From Planctomycetes bacterium syqfu (lineage in GTDB: Bacteria > Planctomycetota > Phycisphaerae > Phycisphaerales > Phycisphaeraceae): 64,000 nt of DNA. Every line of letters starts with the position of its first letter. Position 1 is the stretch's first letter. Under the pieces are notes generated by a model, which worked only from the letters and a program-made list of their open reading frames with translations, was not told where the DNA came from and did no database searches. The stretch covers positions 1,798,001-1,862,000 of the forward strand of contig CP087563.1 in NCBI GenBank assembly GCA_020974905.1, given 5' to 3'. A program made the position numbers and the translations under genes. Below, piece by piece: positions 8,076 through 16,023 of the stretch.

Positions 8076-9932
8076 TTAAAACGGACCTTCCTGCTTATCC
8101 TGATAGTCAGAGATCGCGTTGATGAAGGTCTCACCGTATTGCTTGCTTTTGCGGGCACCGACGCCGTTGATCTGGTCGAACTGCGTCAACGTGGTGGGCT
8201 TGAGTGCTGCCATTTGTCGCAGGGACAGATCGGAGAAAACCATGTACGGCGGGATACTCTGATCGTGTGCCAATTGCAGGCGGAGTTGACGCAGGTGTTC
8301 AAACAAGGCTTCGTCCACCGGCATGCCATCGACGTCCAGGACGTCATGCTTCTTGGAGCCTGCTTCCTTCTTGAGCATTGCACGGGGTTTGACCATCTCA
8401 AATTCGACTTCCCCGCGAAGCAGTGGCATGGACTGTTCACTTAAATGCAGTGTCGGGAACTGGTCGGTCGTCTGCGACATGTAGCCGGTCAACACCAGGG
8501 CATCGCCCAGCGCTTTCCAGTAAGCAAGGCGACTATCCGAACCGATGCCGAAGACGGAGAGTTGATCGTGACGGTTACGCTGGATTTTCTCGTCGGTCTT
8601 GCCCCGCAGGACGTTGATGACATAACCCATGCCGTAGTATTGGCCGGTGCGTGCGACGGCGGAGAGCATCTTGCGCGCGTCCTGTGTCGCATCAATGATC
8701 TCGGGGGCCTGCTGACAGTTGTCACAGTGGCCGCATTGGCCTGCATGTTCCTGGCCGAAGTATCCCAGCAGTGGGACACAGCGACACTTGGTGTGATAGG
8801 CAAATTTGATGACCTGTGAAAGTTGCCACTGAGCCAGTTCGCGTTCGCTGTCGGACTTTTCTTCGAAGAAGTGTTCGATCTTGGCGCGGTCACCGGCGGA
8901 GAAGAAGAGGATGCAGTCGGCGGGTAAACCATCGCGTCCCGCCCTGCCGGTCTCCTGGTAGTAACCTTCGAGATTGCGAGGTAAATCCGCATGCATCACA
9001 AAGCGCACGTCAGGCTTGTCGATGCCCATCCCAAAGGCAATTGTGGCGCAAATCACACGGGTGTCACCGTAGACAAAGTCATGTTGATTCTGCGTGCGTT
9101 CGGCATGAGATAATCCCGCGTGATACGGGCGGGCGCGGATGCCTTTGTCCTGGAGTTTGGCTGCCATCTTCTCGGTGCCTGCACGTGAGTGACAGTAGAT
9201 GATGCCTTCGTCATTGGGATGCGATTGGAGATACTGGTGAATCTGCTGGAAGACGCCCTGCTTGGGACGGACTTCGTAGTAGAGATTTTTTCGTTCGAAG
9301 CTGCTCTGGTAAATACCGGGGTTACGGAGTTGGAGTTGATCCTGGATATCCTTGGCAACGCGCGGTGTCGCGGTAGCGGTGAGTGCGATCATCGGGACCT
9401 TACCATAGGTCTGAGCCAACTGGTCCCGGAAGTTGCCAATCATGCGATACTCAGGGCGGAAGTCGTGTCCCCATTCACTGATGCAGTGTGCTTCGTCGAC
9501 TGCCACCAGTGACAGATTCATCTGCCCGATAGTTCGCAAACCAGATGTCGAAAACACGCGTTCGGGAGCCATGTAGAGTAAGTCGAGTTTACCCTCGGCC
9601 GCATCGCGCTGAATCTGCATGGACTGGGCAGGTGTGTTCGTGGAGTTGAGAAAGGCAGCCTGGATACCGTTGGCCTGCAGGGCTTTGACCTGGTCTTCCA
9701 TCAGCGCAATCAGCGGCGAGACCACAAGTGTGGTCCCCTCACGCAGCAACGCAGGCATCTGGTAGCAAAGGCTCTTGCCACCCCCTGTGGGCATGATCGC
9801 CATCACATCCCGACCCCCGACAACGTCCGTGATAATCTGCTCCTGCAATGGGCGGAATGTTTCATGACCAAAATGTCGTTTGAGCGTCTGGCTTAGAGTG
9901 CTGTTATATTGTTGAGTCTCTAAAGTCGACAT
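8076..9932 (-). CDS. recQ: ATP-dependent DNA helicase RecQ
   Basis: A protein of 618 residues, the usual length for bacterial RecQ. It has the Q-motif region FRPLQEQ, Walker A MPTGGGKSLCYQ, the DEAH box VDEAHCISEWGHDFRPEY, motif VI YYQETGRAGRDG, the RecQ zinc site (CRCV then CGHCDNC), an RQC winged helix and a C-terminal HRDC domain (last ~80 residues, 'LRQLRLQLAHDQSIPPYMVFSD'). It unwinds DNA 3' to 5' in recombination and fork repair. ATG 9932 was chosen over an in-frame TTG at 9950; neither has a strong binding site. It stands alone on the minus strand. Confidence 0.95.
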   Translation of the reverse strand: MSTLETQQYNSTLSQTLKRHFGHETFRPLQEQIITDVVGGRDVMAIMPTGGGKSLCYQMPALLREGTTLVVSPLIALMEDQVKALQANGIQAAFLNSTNTPAQSMQIQRDAAEGKLDLLYMAPERVFSTSGLRTIGQMNLSLVAVDEAHCISEWGHDFRPEYRMIGNFRDQLAQTYGKVPMIALTATATPRVAKDIQDQLQLRNPGIYQSSFERKNLYYEVRPKQGVFQQIHQYLQSHPNDEGIIYCHSRAGTEKMAAKLQDKGIRARPYHAGLSHAERTQNQHDFVYGDTRVICATIAFGMGIDKPDVRFVMHADLPRNLEGYYQETGRAGRDGLPADCILFFSAGDRAKIEHFFEEKSDSERELAQWQLSQVIKFAYHTKCRCVPLLGYFGQEHAGQCGHCDNCQQAPEIIDATQDARKMLSAVARTGQYYGMGYVINVLRGKTDEKIQRNRHDQLSVFGIGSDSRLAYWKALGDALVLTGYMSQTTDQFPTLHLSEQSMPLLRGEVEFEMVKPRAMLKKEAGSKKHDVLDVDGMPVDEALFEHLRQLRLQLAHDQSIPPYMVFSDLSLRQMAALKPTTLTQFDQINGVGARKSKQYGETFINAISDYQDKQEGPF

Positions 9933-10046
9933 TGTTTTCAAGGATAACAACCTTCGGACGTTTGACCAAAAGACAGTCGACGGATTTGAACTGAACCTCT
10001 AGGCTGGTTATGGTGTTTGACCCGTCAGCAGGAAAGTGATTTGTAA

Positions 10047-10508
10047 ATGTTATTGACTGATCTTCTACATCCTGACTGCATCCAAGTCCCGCTGGTTTGC
10101 AAAAACAAGCAGGATGCTATCTTTCAACTCATCGATGTCCTGACTTCAAAGCATCACCTCACCGATGCTCAGCAACTCAAAGACGCGGTCTGGGAACGTG
10201 AAAACACACGCACCACCGGCATGGGATTCAACATTGCCATCCCACACGGCAAAACAAGCAGTTGCAATAAACTCATCATGGGTATCGGCATCCCCGACCA
10301 ACCGTTGGAATTCAACTCCGTCGACGGGCAACCGGTCAAACTCATTCTCTTGCTGATCTCACCGGCAGATCAAACCAAGGAACACATTCAGGTACTCAGT
10401 GCTGTCAGTCGCATGCTTGTTGTCGAAGACATCCGCGAAGCGTTCTTCCGAGCCAGTGACCCCAGCGAAGTCTACGAACTGCTGAAAAAACACCAGCCTC
10501 AGGACTGA
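10047..10508 (+). CDS. PTS EIIA type-2 domain protein (PtsN/EIIA-Ntr-like)
   Basis: A single-domain protein of 153 residues with the EIIA type-2 fold. The phosphorylated histidine is His67 in NIAIPHGKT, the family motif. The DLLHPDCIQVPL start and 'RENTRTTGMGFNIAIPHG' are typical of PtsN-like regulators. No EIIB, EIIC or HPr gene lies nearby, which favours a regulatory rather than a sugar-uptake role. It is divergent from recQ. The gene is followed immediately by CCCCCGGAAG and then a tandem heptamer array. Confidence 0.88.
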   Translation: MLLTDLLHPDCIQVPLVCKNKQDAIFQLIDVLTSKHHLTDAQQLKDAVWERENTRTTGMGFNIAIPHGKTSSCNKLIMGIGIPDQPLEFNSVDGQPVKLILLLISPADQTKEHIQVLSAVSRMLVVEDIREAFFRASDPSEVYELLKKHQPQD

Positions 10509-10521
10509 CCCCCGGAAGTTT

Positions 10522-10583
10522 ATTTCGGATTTCGGATTTCGGATTTCGGATTTCGGATTTCGGATTTCGGATTTCGGATTTCG
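10522..10583. repeat. tandem heptamer array (ATTTCGG)x8.9
   Basis: Eight perfect copies of ATTTCGG run from 10522 to 10577, followed by a partial ATTTCG ending at 10583. It begins 14 nt after the stop codon of the EIIA gene. No variation between copies is visible, which suggests recent expansion or active homogenisation. Confidence 0.97.
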
Positions 10584-10595
10584 TGCGAATTGTAG

Positions 10596-10687
10596 ACCGC
10601 TTGCGGTTTGGTGGTCGCAGGCGAGATTTTTATATCCATGTGTTTACGTTCGAGCGTTGAAGCCCTAAACCACAAGCGGTTTTTTTA
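10596..10687. repeat. AACCGC-arm palindromic element, copy 1 (possible terminator)
   Basis: The left arm ACCGCTTGCGGTTT (10596-10609) is itself palindromic and pairs with AAACCACAAGCGGT (10667-10680), which is followed by TTTTTT. A second copy with the same arms and similar internal blocks (GTCGCA, GAG, TAGCGTG-like) is at 20027-20106. Here the T-run could also let it end the EIIA transcript. Confidence 0.65.
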
Positions 10688-10718
10688 ATTCTAAATTCGA
10701 AATTCAACATTCGAAATG

Positions 10719-11885
10719 CTAAAGCAGTTCCCCCAACACCGCATCTCCGACGAGTAACCCGCTGTGCGTTAATCGCAGATAACCATCGGACTGTTCCAGT
10801 AAGCCCAGATTCGTTAACTCACTGATCTTGTCGTACCGCCAATCACCGTTGGGAATCAAAGCTTCCACGCGATCCATCGGCATGCCTTTTCGCAACCGCA
10901 GATGCATCATCAACACTTCCCCCACCCGTTGATCAGCTGACAAATGCTCCACGTCCATCACCGGCGGTTGATCCGTCGATGACAGGTACGGCCCGAGATT
11001 CGGCTGGTTTTTCCAGCGATATCCATCGACATGACTTGCTGCAGCAGGTCCTGCGCCCACCCAGTTGCCATTGGTCCAGTAGACGAGATTATGTTCACAG
11101 GGCTTACCCGGCTGACACCAGTTGCTGATCTCATAATGCTCAAAATTTGCTTGTGACATGCGATCGAGGATCAACTCGTACATCGCTGCCTCCGTGTCCT
11201 CATCCACGGGCATGACCTGCCCCATAGCCAGTTTCTGCTTCAGCGCGGTGTTGGGCTCATAGGTCAGGTTGTAGTAACTTAGATGCTCCGTCTGCAAAGC
11301 CATAGCTTGATCCAGATCGCGCTCAACATCCGACAGCATCTGCCCGGGGATGGCAAAGATCAGGTCGATATTGAGATTGGCGATGCCTGCTTGACGCGCC
11401 AAGTCGACCGCAAGTGTGACCTTCCGGGGATCATGCCACCGCTCAAGTGTTTTAAGATGCTCCAAATTAAAGGATTGAGCGCCCATGCTCATGCGGTTCA
11501 CACCCCCTGCCACCAGTTGATCCAGTAGCTGGGAAGTCACCGTTTCAGGGTTGGCTTCCACGGTGAACTCGGTGACATTTTCAAGCCAGCCCTGCTGCTG
11601 CATCGCCGTCAGCAGGGACCGCCAATTCTCCGCAGGCAGGAATGTTGGCGTCCCCCCACCCACAAAAATCATCCGCGGTCTGGCATCCGTCCAACCCTTG
11701 AGCCAGGCCAATTCGCCGATCAAACGCTCGGTGAACTGGTCATATTTCTCCTGTGCATTGGCTTGTGAAGGGACAATGCTGTAAAAGTCACAATAGTGGC
11801 ATTTGTGAAAGCAAAACGGAATATGCAGGTAAAGACTATCAATCTTTGAACCAACTTTTTCGATGCACGGTTGATGTCGCTGCAT
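10719..11885 (-). CDS. hemW: HemW-like radical SAM protein
   Basis: A product of 388 residues. Near the N-terminus, YLHIPFCFHKCHYCDFYSIV holds the CxxxCxxC iron-sulfur site of radical SAM enzymes in the HemW/HemN form. FVGGGTPTFL, FTVEANPETV, GVNRMSMGAQSF and the C-terminal HemN domain (VGAGPAAASH, LMMHLRLRKGMP) follow. HemW proteins are now regarded as haem chaperones rather than coproporphyrinogen oxidases; the second motif cysteines of true HemN are absent. The frame extends 117 codons upstream across the divergent FHA gene, which is not credible; ATG 11885 is chosen, with ATG 11912 as alternative. Neither has a clear binding site. Confidence 0.88.
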   Translation of the reverse strand: MQRHQPCIEKVGSKIDSLYLHIPFCFHKCHYCDFYSIVPSQANAQEKYDQFTERLIGELAWLKGWTDARPRMIFVGGGTPTFLPAENWRSLLTAMQQQGWLENVTEFTVEANPETVTSQLLDQLVAGGVNRMSMGAQSFNLEHLKTLERWHDPRKVTLAVDLARQAGIANLNIDLIFAIPGQMLSDVERDLDQAMALQTEHLSYYNLTYEPNTALKQKLAMGQVMPVDEDTEAAMYELILDRMSQANFEHYEISNWCQPGKPCEHNLVYWTNGNWVGAGPAAASHVDGYRWKNQPNLGPYLSSTDQPPVMDVEHLSADQRVGEVLMMHLRLRKGMPMDRVEALIPNGDWRYDKISELTNLGLLEQSDGYLRLTHSGLLVGDAVLGELL

Positions 11886-11958
11886 GGCAGAGTTAAACTT
11901 TTGTTCAGACATCACATTGCATGCGATGTCATTTCTCAAATTCGGTGAAGAGAACGGC

Positions 11959-12873
11959 ATGGAAGTATCGTTGGTCATAGTCAAAGCGGACGGCACAACG
12001 CGGGATTTCCCGCTTAGCGCCCAACGTACTGTCATCGGGCGGCAGAACACCTGCGGCCTGAGAATACCATTACACAGCGTCTCGAGAAAGCACTGCGAAG
12101 TGCAAATGATCGATGACCAGCTGCTGGTGCGCGATCTGGGATCAAGCAACGGCACGCAGATCAATGACCAGAAAGTCACCGGCCAGGCCAAACTCACCGC
12201 GGGTGATCGACTCCAACTCGGACCGGTCATCTTCACCGTTGTGATCGACGGTCACCCCGCAGTGGTCGACCCCTCAGCAACTCTCATCACCCAGGCCCAT
12301 CAGGTGGAATCCGAAACACGTGGCAGTGCTGCACAACAGCAAACGGCCTCGGCCAAGAGTGGCAGTCGTCATGTACTCTCGAATTCGGATCGTGATGCGC
12401 CCTCCAAGGATTTGCCGGATAACAGTGATCTTTACGATCTCGGTGCCGACCCTGCGAATTCTGGTGTCAACGCATCCCAAGGCAGCAAAAGTGGTAGTGC
12501 TGCAGACGAACGTGCTGCCGCTGCCGAGAGTGCGCTGGCTGATCTGGATGCCCTGCTTGCTGCACCCTTGGATGTCGCTGGTGATGAGGACGAAGACGAA
12601 GTGCTCGAAATCCTCGATGCTGATGACGATCCCATGGCTGATCTGCAAGCCAAAGCCGAAGGCAAGGAACCCAGTTCCAACACCGCCATCGACAATCCCA
12701 ATGCTGATGCGTCAGCTGAGACCGCTGAAGTGCTCATGGAAGACGATGACGAAGACGACGATGATCTGGACATCGACGATCCCCTGGCATCACTCGAAGC
12801 CCTCACCGATGATATTCTCGATGATGACGACGATGATGATATTCTGAGTCTGGATGACTCGGATTTGAAGTAA
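11959..12873 (+). CDS. FHA domain protein with a poly-acidic tail
   Basis: A product of 304 residues. Residues about 3-95 form a forkhead-associated domain: TVIGRQNTCGLRIP, SVSRKHCEV and DLGSSNGT are the phosphothreonine-peptide-binding motifs. The rest is low complexity: an Ala/Ser/Gln linker, then repeated acidic blocks ending in runs of Asp (DDILDDDDDDDILSLDDSD). ATG 11959 is chosen because GAAGAG lies 6 nt upstream and the FHA fold starts right after it; starts at 11884 and 11926 are in frame. It probably docks onto a Ser/Thr-kinase substrate. Divergent from hemW. Confidence 0.85.
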   Translation: MEVSLVIVKADGTTRDFPLSAQRTVIGRQNTCGLRIPLHSVSRKHCEVQMIDDQLLVRDLGSSNGTQINDQKVTGQAKLTAGDRLQLGPVIFTVVIDGHPAVVDPSATLITQAHQVESETRGSAAQQQTASAKSGSRHVLSNSDRDAPSKDLPDNSDLYDLGADPANSGVNASQGSKSGSAADERAAAAESALADLDALLAAPLDVAGDEDEDEVLEILDADDDPMADLQAKAEGKEPSSNTAIDNPNADASAETAEVLMEDDDEDDDDLDIDDPLASLEALTDDILDDDDDDDILSLDDSDLK

Positions 12874-12922
12874 GTCGATTAAGTAAACACAACGTTGATA
12901 TCAGTTGACCTGCGGTCAAACC

Positions 12923-13003
12923 CGCGTCGACACGACGCGGCTCGCCTGCATTGCGCTTGTGTTCTCGCTGTGTCATTCAGGCGAGCCGCCGCGTGTCGCG
13001 GCG
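12923..13003. repeat. inverted pair of 17-nt REP-like hairpins
   Basis: CGCGTCG-ACA-CGACGCG (12923-12939) is followed by GCTCGCCTG. The mirror image CAGGCGAGC leads into CGCCGCG-TGT-CGCGGCG (12987-13003). Each unit is a 7-bp perfect stem with a 3-nt loop. A further single copy with the same GCTCGCCTG flank is at 63357-63382. Confidence 0.85.
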
Positions 13004-13114
13004 GGACAGTGCGAAGCACTGCTTTGAAGTTCACGTGCGTTGTATATCTCAAATTATTGCATTTTTCACTCAAAGAGCTTTTCAAGTCATTCATTTCCAT
13101 GCCATCGTTGATTT

Positions 13115-13200
13115 CGTCATTCCCGCGAAGGCGGGAATCCAGTGGCATTCTGTGCGGACTCTGCAAGTTCCACTGGACTCCCGCCTGCGCGGGAGTGACG
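13115..13200. repeat. 86-bp dispersed palindromic element, copy 2 (inverted)
   Basis: It starts CGTCATTCCCGCGAAGGCGG and ends GCCTGCGCGGGAGTGACG. It is the reverse orientation of the elements at 3522-3605 and 57944-58035, with the same hairpin ends and the ACAGAATGCCA / CAAGTTCCA internal blocks. Confidence 0.88.
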
Positions 13201-13292
13201 AAAAGTGGTGGAGGTTATGCTCTGATCAATGTATTTTCATTTCGTCACAGTACAAGGATCCGCTTACTTCGTGCGCGGCTCGTTGTTGAGAT

Positions 13293-13321
13293 AAAAAAAG
13301 ACGCCCTTCCTTGGGCGTCTT
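13293..13321 (-). terminator. intrinsic terminator of the xerC/D operon
   Basis: AAGACGCCC (13298-13306) and GGGCGTCTT (13313-13321) form a 9-bp stem with a TTCCTT loop. On the minus strand the stem is followed by seven T residues (A-run 13293-13299). It lies about 80 nt beyond the recombinase stop codon. Confidence 0.9.
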
Positions 13322-13398
13322 CTTGCGTACTCTCTTTTTTGGTGTGCCGTTCCTTGGCGAGAAAGTATCTGGAGATATAGCGAGGCAATATCTCTGAG

Positions 13399-14484
13399 TT
13401 ATGCGGAGCGCGGATGGGCTTGATCATAAGCCGTACGCATACGCATCGCTGAGAGATGGGTATAAATCTGGGTGGTTGAAAGTGACTGGTGACCGAGCAG
13501 TTCCTGGACGCTGCGCAGGTCTGCACCGTTGTCGAGCAGGTGGGTTGCGAAGCTGTGACGCAGGGTGTGCGGGCTGATGGTGGAATCCAGGCCAGCTGAC
13601 TGCAGGTACTTGTCGAGTTTACGACGGACACTGCGGCTCGACAGACGGCCACCATTCTTGTTGACAAACAGTGCGGTTTCGGCACCGGATGCTGCAGACT
13701 CACGGATCGCACGGAAACGGGGATCCGGTTCGAGCAATGTCAGATAGTGACGGATGGCAGCAAGGGCATGGCTACCCAGCGGGACGATGCGTTCCTTCTT
13801 GCCTTTACCACGGACACGCAGGGTCTGTTCTGCCTGGTCCAGATCACCACGGGAAAGGTCGACCAGTTCGCTGACGCGGACGCCGGTGGAGTAAAGCGTT
13901 TCGAGAATCGCACGGTCACGGGCGCCCAGGGTGTCTTTGCAATCAGGCATCGACAGAAGCTTATCGACCTGTTCGACACTCATGGCCTTGGGCAGACGCT
14001 TGGTCTGCTTGGGGGTGCGGATCAGAACCATGGGATTGGACTGGATCATGGCACGCTTGAGCATCCACTTGTAAAAGCTTCGCAAAGTTGCGATCTTGCG
14101 GGCGGTGGTTGCAGCGGAGTAGCCAAAGCCATCCAGATGCGTGAGGAAACCGCGAATGACCATGGCGTCGGCATGAATCATGGTGTATTCCACATCACCT
14201 TCCTGTGCTGTGGATTCGTGTTCCATGGGTGAGCCCATAATGGTCACCGGTTCGGACTGGGCAATGCTCAGCGAAGGTTTGGAAGGTGCTTCCGGGGTTC
14301 CGGGGATTCCGGGGGTTCCGGGGGTTTGGGGCTGCTGGGGCTGGGCCGATTGGTTCTTGGCTTCCAGGTATTCAGCATACTGCCGAAGGTCAGCACCATA
14401 ACAACGTGCGGTGTACTGGGAGAAGTGTCTTTCAAACCGCAGGTAGTTAATGAACTGATCGATAATTTGTGGTTGTCCCGCCAT
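13399..14484 (-). CDS. tyrosine recombinase XerC/XerD with Pro/Gly-rich insertion
   Basis: A product of 361 residues. The N-terminal SAM-like core-binding domain is interrupted at about residues 45-95 by a linker rich in Pro, Gly, Ser and Gln (TPGTPGIPGTPEAP), absent from ordinary 300-residue Xer proteins. The catalytic domain is complete: Arg in STGVRVSEL, Lys in GKGKKERIVP, His and Arg in HTLRHSFATHLL, His in LLGHQSLSTTQIYTH and the nucleophile Tyr in the same segment. It resolves chromosome dimers at dif, if it is the housekeeping Xer. ATG 14484 has GAGGA 8 nt upstream and was preferred to 14499. It closely follows the small gene at 14509. Confidence 0.9.
   Translation of the reverse strand: MAGQPQIIDQFINYLRFERHFSQYTARCYGADLRQYAEYLEAKNQSAQPQQPQTPGTPGIPGTPEAPSKPSLSIAQSEPVTIMGSPMEHESTAQEGDVEYTMIHADAMVIRGFLTHLDGFGYSAATTARKIATLRSFYKWMLKRAMIQSNPMVLIRTPKQTKRLPKAMSVEQVDKLLSMPDCKDTLGARDRAILETLYSTGVRVSELVDLSRGDLDQAEQTLRVRGKGKKERIVPLGSHALAAIRHYLTLLEPDPRFRAIRESAASGAETALFVNKNGGRLSSRSVRRKLDKYLQSAGLDSTISPHTLRHSFATHLLDNGADLRSVQELLGHQSLSTTQIYTHLSAMRMRTAYDQAHPRSA
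14294..14340 (+). repeat. G-run tandem repeat inside the recombinase gene
   Basis: Six runs of four or five G (14294, 14302, 14311, 14320, 14328, 14337) are separated by 3-6 nt, with an approximate 9-nt period (TTCCGGGGG). On the coding strand it encodes the TPGTPG linker. The + strand meets the usual G-quadruplex pattern of four or more G-runs with short loops. Confidence 0.85.
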
Positions 14485-14508
14485 GATTCTATTCCTCAAG
14501 AATGGTGA

Positions 14509-14784
14509 TTACTGTTTTACAATCTGCTCCAACTGTTGCCCGAACCTTTTTCCCATTTGATGAGACAGCATCGCCGCGTCGAACCAGGTGAGGTCGGACT
14601 TGGGATCCCGCGCCATTTCAATGAGACTTTCCAGGAGGCCCGTTTCATCCCCGAGGGCATAGCGAAAGACGTATCGCTGCCCGTTTTTGACAAGCACCAA
14701 TTGACGTTGACCGTTGTCCACGGACACAGGTTGACCTGCGGGTGAGGACTTGGGATCGATCGGATTGGATTGCGAACCTGCCAT
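14509..14784 (-). CDS. conserved-looking small protein of unknown function
   Basis: A protein of 91 residues that I do not recognise. Residues about 25-90 look folded: NGQRQLVLVKNGQRYVFRYALGDE suggests a beta-hairpin, followed by helices with ETGLLESLIEMARDPKSDLTWFDAAMLSHQMG. The first 20 residues are Pro/Ser-rich. ATG 14784 has GGAGCG 3-8 nt upstream. It ends 24 nt before the recombinase start on the same strand, so both are probably on one mRNA, with the lipoprotein gene 47 nt upstream. No catalytic motif or membrane segment. Confidence 0.7.
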   Translation of the reverse strand: MAGSQSNPIDPKSSPAGQPVSVDNGQRQLVLVKNGQRYVFRYALGDETGLLESLIEMARDPKSDLTWFDAAMLSHQMGKRFGQQLEQIVKQ

Positions 14785-14830
14785 CGGACGCTCCGTTCCA
14801 GGACGGGCCTCCGTGACAAGTCAGTGGAGA

Positions 14831-15646
14831 CTATCGACCTGGTGTTCGCCGCGACAAACCGAGTCGGTAAGACTCTGCCTGAAGCAGACGTTCAGCCAGC
14901 TCAGCGCTGGCATATTCGGTGAACAGGTTCATATTGATGCGATAGAGGTGCCAATCGGTATCATCCTTCTCTGTGATACCGGTTGAAACGGCGATACGTT
15001 TCCACCAGGGTTGATCGGAGGGTTTGTGGCCCCCACGTCCTGATGCGAATGCCCGGAGTCGACTTCGCGTGGCGGGATTGGACGCATCGAGCATGGCAGA
15101 AGCCGTACTGACGGGTGCAATATCACCGGGAATCGTTCCGGGAGCTGGTGCTGTGTTGCCGGTCGGCGCGGACATGAGTTCGCGGATATCGACAGCTTGA
15201 GACTGGAGCCTTTGACTGGTTGCGTAGAGTTCCAGTTGCAGGCCGACTTTGGGCGGGTCATATGGGTCGTATGCCGTGATGGTGCCGACGACGATGCCGT
15301 CAACGCCCAGCGTCCGTGCCAGGTGCATCACATCGACGGGTGACCGCAGCTGTGGCAGTTCAAGTGTCTGCATTGCAGCGATGACCCGATTGACAGGAAG
15401 CACATCCATGTTCTCCACGGTCTGCAAGGTATTGGCCAGTGAATCGGCCATCATGGATCCGTTTGCCGTTGCTGATCCACTTTCGTTTCTCAGCGGGACG
15501 ACTGCCCAGATCACCCTGTCAGCATACAACGAGTTGGCGTTTGGGCCTTTTTCCCGTTGGATAAGCGGAGAGGCAGTACAACCACCCAGTATCAGTAACA
15601 CCAGGTAGAAAAAAACCTGTTCACTTGTCAGGGCATCCTGCCGCAC
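14831..15646 (-). CDS. LpoB/CsgG-like lipoprotein
   Basis: A protein of 271 residues with a lipoprotein signal ending in LVLLILGGC (Cys at about residue 23). The middle (residues 45-150) shows the CsgG/LpoB-type pattern: VIWAVVPLRNESG, 'ADSLANTLQTVENMDVLPVNRVIAAMQ', 'MHLARTLGVDGIVVGTITAYDPYDPPKVGLQLELY'. Proteins of this fold include activators of penicillin-binding proteins and curli export; which applies is unknown. GTG 15646 is preceded by AGGAGG at a spacing of 9, which decides this unusual start. It probably heads the operon with the small gene and the recombinase. Confidence 0.75.
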   Translation of the reverse strand: MRQDALTSEQVFFYLVLLILGGCTASPLIQREKGPNANSLYADRVIWAVVPLRNESGSATANGSMMADSLANTLQTVENMDVLPVNRVIAAMQTLELPQLRSPVDVMHLARTLGVDGIVVGTITAYDPYDPPKVGLQLELYATSQRLQSQAVDIRELMSAPTGNTAPAPGTIPGDIAPVSTASAMLDASNPATRSRLRAFASGRGGHKPSDQPWWKRIAVSTGITEKDDTDWHLYRINMNLFTEYASAELAERLLQAESYRLGLSRRTPGR

Positions 15647-15853
15647 AGTGGAGAGCCTCCTGCTCGTCCTAAACGTCTGACCCGAATTCCGACATCCATG
15701 CCGGGGTGGGTCGTTAGAGTTACCTGTTATTCTGAACCGGGTTCTGATAATCCATTGGTTCAGATGAACTGGTAAAGCTATTTATCGGTCAAAGGGTAAA
15801 TTTCTCTGACTTTTTTCTTTGCGTAATCTGAATCAACAGATCAACTTTTTTTA

Positions 15854-16009
15854 CCGCAGAGGCGCAGAGGACGCAGAGTTAAGAAAGAGGCCAAGACATC
15901 AATCATTTGTGTTGTCTTACCCGTCAGATTCACTTCGTTCATCTGGCGGCTTGTGTCTTGATTAAAGATTGACACCTGTCTTAACTCTGCGTCCTTTGCG
16001 TCTCTGCGG
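15854..16009. repeat. 156-bp palindromic element with GCAGAG-periodic arms, copy 1
   Basis: The left arm (15854-15884) is CCGCAGAGG, CGCAGAGGA, CGCAGAG, TTAAGA. The right arm (15979-16009) is its reverse complement with two changes. The arms flank a loop of about 94 nt that itself contains ACAAGACA/TGTCTTG-type inverted pieces. The same arms occur at 60886-61050. It fills the gap before the TolB-like gene; no gene is seen in 15647-16023. Confidence 0.92.
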
Positions 16010-16023
16010 TTAAATCTCTGTCA

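Noticed and set aside
10522-10583. CRISPR-like array
   Set aside because: The heptamers are directly adjacent, without spacers, and no cas gene is near.
10719-12236. 505-residue version of the HemW-like protein
   Set aside because: The first 117 codons run across the divergent FHA gene, have no family similarity and odd composition; the HemW fold starts after ATG 11885.
12879-13380. Small frames between the FHA and recombinase genes
   Set aside because: They consist of translated repeats (17-nt hairpin pair and the 86-bp element) and have no good ribosome sites.
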